Below are positions 16,118 to 24,926 of a DNA stretch of 64,000 bases, one piece after another. The notes beneath the pieces were generated by a model that was given only the letters and a program-made list of their open reading frames with translations, was not told where the DNA came from and did no database searches. Each line of letters opens with the position of its first letter. Position 1 is the first letter of the stretch. The DNA is from Gemmatimonadaceae bacterium (GTDB taxonomy: Bacteria > Gemmatimonadota > Gemmatimonadetes > Gemmatimonadales > Gemmatimonadaceae): positions 1 through 64,000 of the forward strand of contig DATNEW010000040.1 of the NCBI GenBank assembly GCA_035606695.1, given 5' to 3'. A program made the position numbers and the translations under genes.

Positions 16118-16515
16118 TGTCACTCGCCATCGTCGTCCACCCGGGCAGCACCGTGCCGATCTATCGGCAGATCGTCGAGCAGGTGTGCGCCGCCGCGATC
16201 GCGGGCCGCCTCCGCGACGACGAGGCGCTGCCCAGCGTGCGCGCCCTGGCCGAGCAGCTCGTCGTGAACCCGAACACCGTCGCGCGCGCGTATGCCGAGC
16301 TGTCGCGCGACGGGATCATCGAAGCGCGCTCGGGACGCGGCATGTATCTCTCCGAGCGCCGGCGGATCTACAGCGGGCCCGAACGCGCGCGGCGCATGGA
16401 GCAGGCTGTCTCCACCTTCGTCTCGGAAGCATTCGTGCTCGGGTACGAGCCCGACGAGATCGTCGAACACGTCGCGCGACGCGTGAAAGCGGCGCGCAAA
16501 GGAGGCCATCGATGA
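16117..16515 (+). CDS. GntR-family (YtrA-type) transcriptional regulator
   Basis: A 132-residue regulator with the compact YtrA layout: an N-terminal GntR winged helix (VPIYRQIVEQVCAAAIAGRL, LPSVRALAEQLVVNPNTVARAYAELSRDGII, SGRGMYL) and only a short helical C-terminal dimerisation part (about residues 85-130) instead of a large ligand domain. Regulators of this class sit at the head of ABC transporter operons and respond to cell-envelope antibiotics or related stress. This one overlaps the ATPase gene by ATGA and has its operator over its own start codon, so the operon is probably repressed until an inducer is present. Confidence 0.92.
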   Translation: MSLAIVVHPGSTVPIYRQIVEQVCAAAIAGRLRDDEALPSVRALAEQLVVNPNTVARAYAELSRDGIIEARSGRGMYLSERRRIYSGPERARRMEQAVSTFVSEAFVLGYEPDEIVEHVARRVKAARKGGHR

Positions 16516-17438
16516 GGTCCGACGCCGTCATCAGCATCCGCGATGTCACGCACTACTTCGGCAGGCGACGCGTGCTCGATCAGGTCTCGCTCGACGTTCC
16601 GCGAGGGAGCGTCTTCGCGTTTCTCGGCCGCAACGGTTCCGGCAAGACGACGATGATTCGCATCATGCTCGGCCTGCTCGAGCCGACGCGCGGCGGAACC
16701 CGCGTGCTTGGCGACGACGGCCGGCGCATCTCGCCCGAGACGCGGGCGCGGATCGGCTACATGTCCGAGTCGCACGCGCTCTACGACTGGATGACCGTCG
16801 AGCAGTTGGGCGCGTATCAAGCGACGTTCTACGCGCGGTGGAACCAGAGGATCTTCGACTCGGTCGTCGGTCACTTCCGGCTGAATCGCGAGACGAAGGC
16901 GGGGAGTCTTTCGCGCGGCGAGCGTGCCGGACTCTCGCTGGCCATCACGCTCGCGCCCGAGCCCGAGCTTCTCGTGCTCGACGATCCCGCGCTCGGCCTC
17001 GATCCCGTCGCGCGGCGCGCGCTGCTCGAGTCGATGTTGTACGTCACGCGCGCCGCGGATCGCACCATTTTCTTTTCGTCGCACCTCCTCGACGACGTCG
17101 AGCGCGTCGCCGACCATCTCGCCATTCTCGATCGCAGCGTACTGCGCGCGAGCTGTTCGGTGGATGCCTTCCGCTCGAGCATCTCGCAGTTCCGGCTGCA
17201 GTTCGCCGCGGGCAGCGTGCCGCCGAATCTGCCGCCCATTCGCGGGATGTTGCACGCTCGCACGGCGACGGACGCGCTGTGGCTCACGATCGCGCGTCCC
17301 GACGACGAGACGCAGCGTGTGCTGCATTCGCTCGGCGCGCCGATCGTGGATGAAGTGCCGCTCAACTTCGCCGACGCACTCACCGGCTACCTGGGCGAGC
17401 GCGACGTCCGTGGATCGTTCCTCGGGGGTGTGGCGTGA
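16512..17438 (+). CDS. ABC transporter ATP-binding protein
   Basis: A 308-residue ATPase that starts at ATG 16512 inside the regulator's stop (ATGA). Walker A is GRNGSGKTT (about residues 39-47), Walker B LLVLDDPALGLDP, the H-loop SSHLLDD. The signature motif reads LSRGERAG instead of LSGGQ, a degenerate form found in some export-type ATPases. Domain order and the C-terminal 80-residue extension fit the bacitracin/antibiotic-resistance-type or YtrB-like exporters. The partner permease follows with a GTGA overlap. Substrate not deducible; control by a YtrA-type repressor suggests envelope-active compounds. Confidence 0.92.
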   Translation: MRSDAVISIRDVTHYFGRRRVLDQVSLDVPRGSVFAFLGRNGSGKTTMIRIMLGLLEPTRGGTRVLGDDGRRISPETRARIGYMSESHALYDWMTVEQLGAYQATFYARWNQRIFDSVVGHFRLNRETKAGSLSRGERAGLSLAITLAPEPELLVLDDPALGLDPVARRALLESMLYVTRAADRTIFFSSHLLDDVERVADHLAILDRSVLRASCSVDAFRSSISQFRLQFAAGSVPPNLPPIRGMLHARTATDALWLTIARPDDETQRVLHSLGAPIVDEVPLNFADALTGYLGERDVRGSFLGGVA

Positions 17439-19603
17439 AGACGCTTCGCACGATGACGGTGCGCGAGATGCGCGAGCACGCGACGGCGGGGCTGGTCGCA
17501 TTCGTCATCATCGGATTGTTGCTGGTCGCCTCATATGGCATGAGCCAACCGGGCATCCGCGCCTTTGGACGGCCGGTCGGCGTTGGCACCGAGATGACGA
17601 CGACCGTCGAAGTCGGCGTGGGCAACACCGGTCTCGGAACGGGGCTCTCGTTGTTCATGCTCAGTGCCGCGCTGGCCGCGTTGATGCTCGGTCGTGCCGT
17701 CACGCGTGACGATCGCTACGGCGACGCGCGTGCGTTTCTGTTGCATCGTCCCGCCGACGCGTCGCTCATCTTCGCGTCGAAGGCGATTGCGGCGGCGCTG
17801 TTGTATCTCGTTGCGGCCGGCGTGCCGATGCTGCTGCACGCGGCGTGGCTGGCGGTGCCGGGGCATCGCGCCGCGCCGTACGACGCGCGCCTGATGCTGC
17901 CCGACGTCGCCGATCTCTGCGCCGGGCTCGCGTACGTGTTCGCCGGGATGTTGATGACGCTTCGCGCGAAGCGATTCTTCGACCGGGGCGTCTTCGCGTT
18001 GGGCGGTGCCATCATCTGCTCGGTGCTGGTGCTGAGCGTCAACGAATTCTGGCAGGCGTTACTGGCGGTCGTCGTCGGCGTGATCGTCACGGGGATCGCG
18101 GCGCGTGCGACGTTCACCGCCATCGGCGGCTATGAGTCGCAACCGCGAGGTGCGCGGCTGGCGCTTGGCGTCAATGTTCTGCTTGGCGTTCAGATCGCGG
18201 GTCTGATCCTGTACGCGATTCTGTCACTCTTTCAGAGCGCGCAAGCGTCGGAGGATTTCCGAACGACGTCCACGGTGCTCGACTCGCACGGGCAATTCGT
18301 GCGCGTGACGACGTCGTTCGGCGGCATCCGATCGCCCGGCGAGCGAGTGATTGCGGTTACTGATCTTCAGGGACGGCCGATTCCGGAATACGCGGACAGC
18401 GCGTCGTGGCGGCACATCGGCGACGGCGTGCTCGCCGCGCCGGAGATGCCGCTCGTGCCCGACCGCTGGTTTGCGACGATGACGCCGACCGGATACCGGG
18501 CCCCCGATCGCGTGTACCAGCAGTTGTACGCCGGCGGCATGAACTTACTGTTGTGGTACTATATCCCCAGGCAGGGTCTCGTCGCGGCATACGATCCGCG
18601 CACGGCGCGCCAGATCGGCTGGCTTGGGCCCGCGGGCTTCCACGAGGGGCTCGACGAACCCAGCGAACGCTTCGCGGGGACGCTGCGCGCGGGTCCGGGA
18701 TATTTTCCGCAGCAGATGCTATTCACGTTCTCTCACGCGGTGTATCGCGCGAGTCTCGAGCATCGCGCCATTCAGCGAATCTTCATGGCGCCGCCGGGTG
18801 AGACGGTGGCGTCGGCGTCGCTCAGCGAGTCCACGGAGAATCCATTCCTGCCGCGCGGCGGAGATTCGGGCCCGCCGGTGGACAGCACGCAGCGTTTCTA
18901 TGCGGTGGCGACGGATCGCGCGGTGTATGTCCAATCGATGGCCGGCACGCCCGTCGCGCATCTCGCGCACGATCCATCGGTCGCGGGCTATGGAATTGTG
19001 ACGGTCGTTCGTCCAACGTTTGCGCCCGGCACTCCGACGTTCGTGCGCTACTCGCCACGCTGGGGAACGCTGGATCGGCACGCCGAGGCGCACGCGCCGG
19101 AGCGGGTATTCGAGATTCGTGATGGATCGACCGTCGCGGCGCGGTACACGTTGCCGGAAACCTCGCACCCGCCGGAGTCGCATACCGACTGGACGACGCC
19201 CGTCGCCGCGTTCGGCGTGCCGCTGGTGGAACGTGTGGCCGAGCGGGTGAATGACATCATTCTCGGAAACGCGCCGGGGGATTTGGACACGCCGCTCATG
19301 TGGACGCTGACCGTCCTTGCCGCGCTGATCAGTGCCGCGGCCGTCATTGCCATCGCGCGACGGTATGCGTTCGACGCTCGGCGCACGGTGGCATGGGCGG
19401 TGGTCGCGCTGGCGTTTGGTCTGAACGGTCTGGTGTTGATGCTGGCGCTCGTCTCTCGTCCGGCGCGAGAGCGGTGCCCGCATTGCGGCCGCATGCGCGT
19501 CGTGTCGCCTGAGCGATGCGAGCATTGTGGAGCCGCATTCGCGCCGCCGGCGCCCGATGGCACGGAGATCTTTGGCGCGGAGACAATCACGGCGGCGGTG
19601 TGA
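17435..19603 (+). CDS. ABC permease-like membrane protein with C-terminal zinc ribbon
   Basis: A 722-residue protein starting at GTG 17435 within the ATPase stop. The N-terminal 270 residues hold about six membrane helices (GLVAFVIIGLLLVASYG, FMLSAALAALMLG, AAALLYLVAAGVPMLL, GGAIICSVLVLSV, LLAVVVGVIVTGIAA, LLGVQIAGLILYAIL). A soluble part of about 330 residues follows, probably outside, then two more helices (WTLTVLAALISAAAVIAI, VVALAFGLNGLVLMLAL). A cytoplasmic tail ends in a zinc ribbon CPHCG-x8-CEHCG. It is the likely membrane partner of the ATPase. The large extracytoplasmic loop and the ribbon are unusual for a permease. Loop function unknown. Confidence 0.85.
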   Translation: MKTLRTMTVREMREHATAGLVAFVIIGLLLVASYGMSQPGIRAFGRPVGVGTEMTTTVEVGVGNTGLGTGLSLFMLSAALAALMLGRAVTRDDRYGDARAFLLHRPADASLIFASKAIAAALLYLVAAGVPMLLHAAWLAVPGHRAAPYDARLMLPDVADLCAGLAYVFAGMLMTLRAKRFFDRGVFALGGAIICSVLVLSVNEFWQALLAVVVGVIVTGIAARATFTAIGGYESQPRGARLALGVNVLLGVQIAGLILYAILSLFQSAQASEDFRTTSTVLDSHGQFVRVTTSFGGIRSPGERVIAVTDLQGRPIPEYADSASWRHIGDGVLAAPEMPLVPDRWFATMTPTGYRAPDRVYQQLYAGGMNLLLWYYIPRQGLVAAYDPRTARQIGWLGPAGFHEGLDEPSERFAGTLRAGPGYFPQQMLFTFSHAVYRASLEHRAIQRIFMAPPGETVASASLSESTENPFLPRGGDSGPPVDSTQRFYAVATDRAVYVQSMAGTPVAHLAHDPSVAGYGIVTVVRPTFAPGTPTFVRYSPRWGTLDRHAEAHAPERVFEIRDGSTVAARYTLPETSHPPESHTDWTTPVAAFGVPLVERVAERVNDIILGNAPGDLDTPLMWTLTVLAALISAAAVIAIARRYAFDARRTVAWAVVALAFGLNGLVLMLALVSRPARERCPHCGRMRVVSPERCEHCGAAFAPPAPDGTEIFGAETITAAV

Positions 19604-19675
19604 TGCGCGGTCGAACGATGTCGCGCGAGTCGGTTGGGTGGCGCCGAATAATTGTCGGCGCGTCAATGTGTGGGC

Positions 19676-20089
19676 ATGTCGGAAAACCTGAAGGACGCAG
19701 ACCTGACCGGTCGCATCATCGGCGCGTTTTACGCCGTGTATGACAAGCTGGGGTATGGCTTTCTGGAAAGTGTGTACGGTGCGGGCTTCGAGATCGAGCT
19801 CGAGCGACACGGCATCCGGTTCACTCGCGAACAACCCGTCGACGTCTTCTACGATGGCCGGCCGATTGGACGGTATCGAACGGATTTCATCATTGAAGGT
19901 CGGGTCGTCGTCGAGATCAAAGCGTCGAGGGCGTTCGACGAGTCGTACGACAAACAAGTATTGAACTATCTACGGGCGACGCGAATGGAGCTCGGGATGC
20001 TGTTGCACTTCGGGCCGAAGCCGAGCTTCAAACGGTACATTTTCGAGAATTCGCGGAAAGGGGCGTTGGAGGTGTTCGTCAATCGGTAA
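19676..20089 (+). CDS. GxxExxY family protein (PD-(D/E)XK fold)
   Basis: A 137-residue protein from ATG 19676 (an ATG at 19652 is also possible). The family signature GYGFLESVY (GxxExxY) is present, followed by a nuclease-like core: TDFIIEGRVVVEIKAS gives D...ExK, the PD-(D/E)XK arrangement, and QVLNYLRATRMELGMLLHFG completes it. The family is widespread, often in many genomic copies, and has no established function. The stop is only 11 bp before a large inverted repeat (20101-20279), as is nearly the case for the second copy at 32060. A role linked to the repeat DNA is an open possibility. Confidence 0.9.
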   Translation: MSENLKDADLTGRIIGAFYAVYDKLGYGFLESVYGAGFEIELERHGIRFTREQPVDVFYDGRPIGRYRTDFIIEGRVVVEIKASRAFDESYDKQVLNYLRATRMELGMLLHFGPKPSFKRYIFENSRKGALEVFVNR

Positions 20090-20100
20090 GACTGGGGAGG

Positions 20101-20279
20101 GCGCACGCGGACCAACGCGGGCACATCGCGGGCTAACGCGGACGAACACCAGGGACTCCGCGAGCTGAGCGAGATTGTAGTTCGTGGGTTGTGCTTTTTT
20201 TCTCGCGTGTTCTGGTGTTCTGGTGTTCTGGTGTTCGTCCGCGTGAGCCCGCGATGTGCCCGCGTTAGTCCGCGTGCGC
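20101..20279. repeat. Long near-perfect inverted repeat between convergent genes
   Basis: Arms 20101-20151 and 20229-20279 are 51 bp each and match at 49 positions as reverse complements, with a 77-base loop. The loop contains a T run and the element holds TGGTGTTC three times in tandem (20213-20236). It lies between the stops at 20089 and 20288. As RNA it would fold into a very stable hairpin, so it may end transcription from both sides; it could also be a small transposable element. Confidence 0.9.
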
Positions 20280-20287
20280 TCTGCCCT

Positions 20288-21601
20288 TCACCCCACGGGC
20301 GCCCACGCTGCCGCATACTCACGCCCCCACCGCATCATCGCGTCCGCGTCGCCGACAATCCGCCCAGTCGCCGGATCGATACGCAGCTTCCGCCCCGTCT
20401 GCTGCGAAATGGTCCCGAGATGGCACAGCATCCCGGTCTTCGCCCCATCCGAAATCGGCGCATTGAGCTTCGCACCCGTCCGTATCGCGTCGAGAAAGTT
20501 CTTCATGTGAAGCATGGTCAGCGCATCGTCGCCGACGGTGTTCAGCGGATCGCCCGCCTGCACGACGGCCGTCTGCGTGACCGTCTTCCCCTTGATATCA
20601 GAGATCTCATATCCATCCTGATCGATGATCATGCTGCCGTTCGTACCCAGGATCATCGTCCCGCGCGCGCGGCCGTACATCGGCAGGCCGTTACAGCTCT
20701 GCCCGTGCCAGACGATCGTCTTGCCGCCCTGGAACTCGAACGTCGCATCCTGCGTGTCCGGAAATTCCCAATCGTCCGCGAAATGCTGGCGCGTCCCGAC
20801 CGAATCCACCGTGATCGGATAGTCGACGCCGAGCAGCCAACGCGCGACGTCGATCTCGTGCGTGCCGTTGTTGCAGATCTCACCCGTGCCCCAGCGCGTG
20901 AACCAGTGCCAGTTGTAGTGAATGACGTTGTCGCGATACGGCGTGCGCGGCGCCGGGCCTTGCCACAACTCATAATCGAGATTGGATGGCACCGGCACGA
21001 CCTTGCCCTTGCCGATACCCACGCGCGTGTTCGCGTACCACGCCCGCGCGAGATACGGTGTGCCGATCACGCCGTCGCGCAGCGCATGCACCGCCTCGAA
21101 GAACCGCGGTCCCGACCGCCGCTGCGTGCCCAGCTGTACGTGCGTTCGGTACTTCGTCGCCGCACGGATCAGCAGCTCGTCCTCGTGCGGATCGTGCCCG
21201 CTCGGCTTCTCGAGATAGACGTGCTTTCCCGCGGCGAGCGCCAGCAGCGCCATCGGCGCGTGCCAGTGATCGGGCACCGCGATCGAGATCGCATCCACTG
21301 ACTTATCGTCGAGCACACGGCGGAAATCACCGACGACCTTCGGCGCCTTCGCTTGCCCCGTCGCGGCGCTCACACCCTTCGATACGACGTTGCTGTCGAC
21401 GTCGCAGATGTACGCCACCTCGCTATTGCCGCTCGACGAAAAATTTTGCGCGTGCACCACGCCGCGCCCGTTCACTCCGATGACGGCGACGACGACTTTC
21501 TCGTTTGGTGATGGTCCGGTGCGGCGCAGCAGCGGCGCGGCCAGTGCGCCGAGTCCGGCCACCGACGACGTCTTGAGAAACTCGCGGCGATCGACGCTCA
21601 T
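20288..21601 (-). CDS. Tat-exported Gfo/Idh/MocA family oxidoreductase
   Basis: A 437-residue NAD(P)-type oxidoreductase. Start ATG 21601 is coupled by ATGA to the gene at 21598-23379. The N-terminus MSVDRREFLKTSSVAGLGAL is a twin-arginine signal, so the folded enzyme with cofactor is exported. The Rossmann part (VAVIGVNGRGVVHAQ, AYICDVD) and the family lysine motif (GKHVYLEKPSGHDPHEDE) are present; the C-terminal part has NGTHEIDVARWLLGVDYP. Periplasmic members next to DUF1080 proteins take part in 3-keto-sugar pathways, oxidising the C3 hydroxyl of glycosides. That role fits the coupled gene but the substrate is not shown by sequence. Confidence 0.9.
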   Translation of the reverse strand: MSVDRREFLKTSSVAGLGALAAPLLRRTGPSPNEKVVVAVIGVNGRGVVHAQNFSSSGNSEVAYICDVDSNVVSKGVSAATGQAKAPKVVGDFRRVLDDKSVDAISIAVPDHWHAPMALLALAAGKHVYLEKPSGHDPHEDELLIRAATKYRTHVQLGTQRRSGPRFFEAVHALRDGVIGTPYLARAWYANTRVGIGKGKVVPVPSNLDYELWQGPAPRTPYRDNVIHYNWHWFTRWGTGEICNNGTHEIDVARWLLGVDYPITVDSVGTRQHFADDWEFPDTQDATFEFQGGKTIVWHGQSCNGLPMYGRARGTMILGTNGSMIIDQDGYEISDIKGKTVTQTAVVQAGDPLNTVGDDALTMLHMKNFLDAIRTGAKLNAPISDGAKTGMLCHLGTISQQTGRKLRIDPATGRIVGDADAMMRWGREYAAAWAPVG

Positions 21602-23379
21602 TTGATCTCCCGAATCTTGATGTTCCGAAACCACACGCCCGCGTCGTGATCCTGCAGCACGATCTGTCCCGCGCGCCGGATTGGAAACCACGACGGATAC
21701 TTCGCGTACTTGCTCTTCGCGAACGCCGAGTCGAACGCCGGCGTCCCGAGATCGAACGACACGACCTTGACGCCGTTCAACCAATGCTCGCCGTGATTGC
21801 CCACGAAGATCAAGCGCGACGAATTCCATTCGCCCGCGGGGCGCGTCGCGCCGGGCTCGCTGGACGCGAACATGTCGTACAGCGCCCCGGTGCGATGCGT
21901 GGCGAGCTTGTTGTCCTCGGCCAGCGAATCGTCGAGCATTTGATATTCCCAGCCCTTGGCGGCATGCGGCGGATCCATGTGCGTCGACAACGATTCAGAG
22001 ACGTTGTATTTCAGTCCGCTGTTGCCGCCCGGCGCGATCTTCCATTCCCACGACAATTCGAAATCACGAAACGCGCGATCGGAGATGAGATCCATTCCCG
22101 TGAGTGGCTGCCCGTCGGCCTGCACGGGCGCGCGCCCGTTCGGCACGCGGACGATGGCGCCGTCCTCTACCACCCACAATCCAGGCGGCGTCTTCTCGTA
22201 GCCCAGTCCGTGCCAGCCCGAGAGTGTCTTGCCGTCGAACAACGACGTCCAAGCCTCGGCGCGCTCGGCGGCGAGCGGCTGCACGTCCCGCAGCAACGCT
22301 TCGAGAAAGTGCCCAGGCTCCTCGAGAAACGGCACGTGCGCGCTCTCCTCGAACGTCACGAACCGCTTGCTCGGCGCCGTGAGACTGTCGAAGTAGCGCT
22401 TCGCCGCGCTGTACGGCGTGTGCAGATCGTGCCGGCCCATCATGAACACGACCGGCACATCGAAGTGACGCGCAAGTTTCGCGTCCTGGCCGAAGAAGTC
22501 GGCGCTGAGCACGCGTGCCGTGACGCGTCCTTCCGCGGGACCGAACGCGCGCATCTCGGCGTCGGTGTATTCGGGACCAAGCCACTGAATCGCGGAGTAC
22601 GCTGACCAGTCCTGGTCGCCGTACCATGCACCGCCGAAAAAGCGCGACCATCGGCGCAGCGTGGCGACGTCGCGCGCGAGCGCGGCACCGGGCACGTTGG
22701 GATAGCCTTTCATGGAATCGAGCTGCGCCACGGCCGTCGCGTTCTTCGCCGCGTGCGCCAGCGCGAGCACGTCGTCGTAGAGCATCGACTCGCCATTCGG
22801 CGACGCCTGGCCGATGCCCACATACACGCTGACCCAGTCCGGGTGACGCGCCGCGAGCTCGGATCCGATCACCGTCCCGAACGAATGGCCGACGATGACG
22901 ATCTTCTGCTTTCCGAATCGCTGCCGGAGCAATGCCACGAGCTCTTCGGCATCGGCGACGTCGCGTGCCACCGAGAACGTGGCCTGCATCGCTTTCGACG
23001 TGTCGGCGAGCGCGTTCTTTCCGCCGCCGCGCTGATCCCACTGCACGACGGTGAAGAAGTCCTCCCACGGCCGTTGAAACGCCCATTCGCGTGTCATCAT
23101 CGCATCGCCGGGGCCGCCGTGGATGAACAACATTAGCGGGTTGTCGCGGTTGGTCCCGCGAATGGAGATCCACTGTTTGCTGCCGCCGAGCGTGACCTGC
23201 TCGAGCGACTGCACGCCGTGCGGATTTCGAATCTTCATCAGGAGCGCCATGTCGTGCTGCGCGTCGGCGCGCGTGAACGACGTGTCGCCGCCGCGAGCGA
23301 CGGCATCCCGCTGCGCGGCGGCGACGCGGGAGCCGGCGATCAGCGCGAGGATCGCGAGCGTCAGGGAAAGGGGTCTCAT
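21598..23379 (-). CDS. Alpha/beta hydrolase fused to DUF1080 (3-keto-glycoside hydrolase-like) domain
   Basis: A 593-residue exported fusion; ATG 23379 gives the signal peptide MRPLSLTLAILALIAGSRV. Residues about 40-380 are an alpha/beta hydrolase of proline-iminopeptidase type: FIHGGPGDAM oxyanion region, nucleophile elbow GHSFGT, acid in MGRHDLHTPY, and ESAHVPFLEEP with the catalytic His. From about 385, TSLFDGKTLSGWHGL starts a DUF1080/LamG-like domain of about 200 residues ending IRRAGQIVLQDHDAGVWF, the fold of 3-keto-disaccharide hydrolases. I have not met this pairing as a standard architecture. The coupled Gfo/Idh oxidoreductase suggests oxidation followed by glycosidic cleavage. It is divergent from the permease at 23511. 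Confidence 0.88.
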   Translation of the reverse strand: MRPLSLTLAILALIAGSRVAAAQRDAVARGGDTSFTRADAQHDMALLMKIRNPHGVQSLEQVTLGGSKQWISIRGTNRDNPLMLFIHGGPGDAMMTREWAFQRPWEDFFTVVQWDQRGGGKNALADTSKAMQATFSVARDVADAEELVALLRQRFGKQKIVIVGHSFGTVIGSELAARHPDWVSVYVGIGQASPNGESMLYDDVLALAHAAKNATAVAQLDSMKGYPNVPGAALARDVATLRRWSRFFGGAWYGDQDWSAYSAIQWLGPEYTDAEMRAFGPAEGRVTARVLSADFFGQDAKLARHFDVPVVFMMGRHDLHTPYSAAKRYFDSLTAPSKRFVTFEESAHVPFLEEPGHFLEALLRDVQPLAAERAEAWTSLFDGKTLSGWHGLGYEKTPPGLWVVEDGAIVRVPNGRAPVQADGQPLTGMDLISDRAFRDFELSWEWKIAPGGNSGLKYNVSESLSTHMDPPHAAKGWEYQMLDDSLAEDNKLATHRTGALYDMFASSEPGATRPAGEWNSSRLIFVGNHGEHWLNGVKVVSFDLGTPAFDSAFAKSKYAKYPSWFPIRRAGQIVLQDHDAGVWFRNIKIREIK

Positions 23380-23457
23380 GATTCGCCGAACATGCCGGGT
23401 CACTCCGGCCCGCGCAATGATGGCGCCGAGGTTGCAGATGTTGCAGAGGTGGCTAAC

Positions 23458-23481
23458 GTGCTCGTTGACGTGCTCGTTGAC
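23458..23481. repeat. 12-bp direct repeat in divergent promoter region
   Basis: GTGCTCGTTGAC occurs twice head to tail (23458 and 23470) in the 131-bp gap between the divergent genes starting at 23379 and 23511; GTTGCAGA is also repeated just before it. The second copy contains a TTGAC-like -35 element for the permease gene, but no good -10 box is visible. It could be a regulator site. Confidence 0.4.
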
Positions 23482-23510
23482 GAAAAAACACGATCACCCG
23501 AGAGCGCCGA

Positions 23511-24926
23511 ATGGCCGACCCTGCGAACCCGACAGCAGTCCCCGACGCCTCCGTGCCGCCCGACCAGCCGCACCTGACGCGCCGGTTCGGCCTCCTGCCG
23601 GCCACCGCGTTGAACATGACCAACATGATCGGCGTTGGTCCGTTCATCACCATTCCGCTCCTGATGTCGGCGCTGGGCGGCCCGCAGGCGATGCTGGGAT
23701 GGATCGTTGCCCTGGTCATCGTCATCTGCGACGGCATGGTCTGGAGCGAGCTCGGCGCCGCGATGCCGGGCTCCGGCGGATCGTTTCACTACCTTCGCGA
23801 AGCGTTCGGCAGCCAACGGTTCGGCCGTCTCATGGCGTTCCTCTTCGTGTGGCAGTTCGTGCTCAGCGGACCGCTCGAGATCGCGTCGGGCTACATCGGC
23901 TTCGGCGACTACACGAGCTACATCTGGAAGGGGATGACGCGGCCGCAGGAGATCGCGCTCGTCACGGTGATTGGCATCGTCAACATCGCGCTCCTGTACC
24001 GGCGCATTCACTCGATCGCGAAGCTCACCATTGCGCTGTGGATCGGCACGCTCGTCACGGTGCTCGCGGTGATCGTCGCCGGCATGTTCCACTTCAATCC
24101 GCGCGTGGCGTTCGACTTTCCGCCCGGCGCGTTCAACTTCTCGATCGGCTTCTTCCTTGGCATTGGCGCCGCGTCGCGCATCGGCATCTACGACTACCTC
24201 GGCTACTACGATGTGTGTTACATCGGCGACGAGGTGCGCGATCCCGGCCGCGTCATTCCGAAATCCATTCTCTACAGCACGGCCGCGGTCGCCGTCATCT
24301 ACCTCGGCATCAATTTGTCGATCATCGGCGTCGTGCCGTGGCGCAGTTTCGTACCGGCGAGCGCTCATCCGGAGTCGAATTTCGTCGTATCGATCTTCAT
24401 GCAGACGTTGTTCGGAACGAAAGTCGCAACGGTGTTCACGCTCCTCGTGCTCTGGACCGCGTTCGGCTCGGTCTTCGCGCTGCTGCTCGGCTACTCGCGT
24501 ATTCCGTATGCGGCTGCCGAGAGTGGGTATTTCTTCCGTGTGTTCGGCCGGTTGCATCCCACGAAAGGCTTTCCATATGTCTCCTTGCTCGTCCTCGGCG
24601 TGATCTCGATCGTCGCCGGCTTCTTCTCGCTCGGCACTGTGATCGATGCGCTGATCGTGACGCGCATTCTCGTGCAGTTCATGGGACAGATCTTCGGGCT
24701 GATGTTATTGCGCAAACGCGCGCCGGATATGCCGAGGCCGTACAAGATGTGGCTGTATCCGGTGCCGGGGCTGGTCGCGCTCTTCGGATGGATCTTCGTC
24801 TTTGCCACCACCGACGCGCGCGTGCTGCTGTTCGGCGTCGGCGTGCTCGCGCTCGGCGGGCTGGCGTTTCTGCTGTGGTCGTGGAATACCAAGCGCTGGC
24901 CGTTTGGCCTCGTGGAGGCGGTATGA
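23511..24926 (+). CDS. APC superfamily permease
   Basis: A 471-residue integral membrane protein with about 12 hydrophobic segments. The first (PATALNMTNMIGVGPFITIP) carries the broken-helix GVGPF motif, equivalent to the GxG substrate-binding loop of amino acid-polyamine-organocation transporters, and the second has SELGAAMPGSGGSFHYLREA, also typical. It is a proton-driven uptake or exchange carrier in the inner membrane. Its neighbours process sugar derivatives, and its stop overlaps the ATG of the GH2 gene behind a strong ribosome site, so an amino-sugar product or amino acid could be the substrate. The exact substrate cannot be read from sequence. Confidence 0.9.
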   Translation: MADPANPTAVPDASVPPDQPHLTRRFGLLPATALNMTNMIGVGPFITIPLLMSALGGPQAMLGWIVALVIVICDGMVWSELGAAMPGSGGSFHYLREAFGSQRFGRLMAFLFVWQFVLSGPLEIASGYIGFGDYTSYIWKGMTRPQEIALVTVIGIVNIALLYRRIHSIAKLTIALWIGTLVTVLAVIVAGMFHFNPRVAFDFPPGAFNFSIGFFLGIGAASRIGIYDYLGYYDVCYIGDEVRDPGRVIPKSILYSTAAVAVIYLGINLSIIGVVPWRSFVPASAHPESNFVVSIFMQTLFGTKVATVFTLLVLWTAFGSVFALLLGYSRIPYAAAESGYFFRVFGRLHPTKGFPYVSLLVLGVISIVAGFFSLGTVIDALIVTRILVQFMGQIFGLMLLRKRAPDMPRPYKMWLYPVPGLVALFGWIFVFATTDARVLLFGVGVLALGGLAFLLWSWNTKRWPFGLVEAV

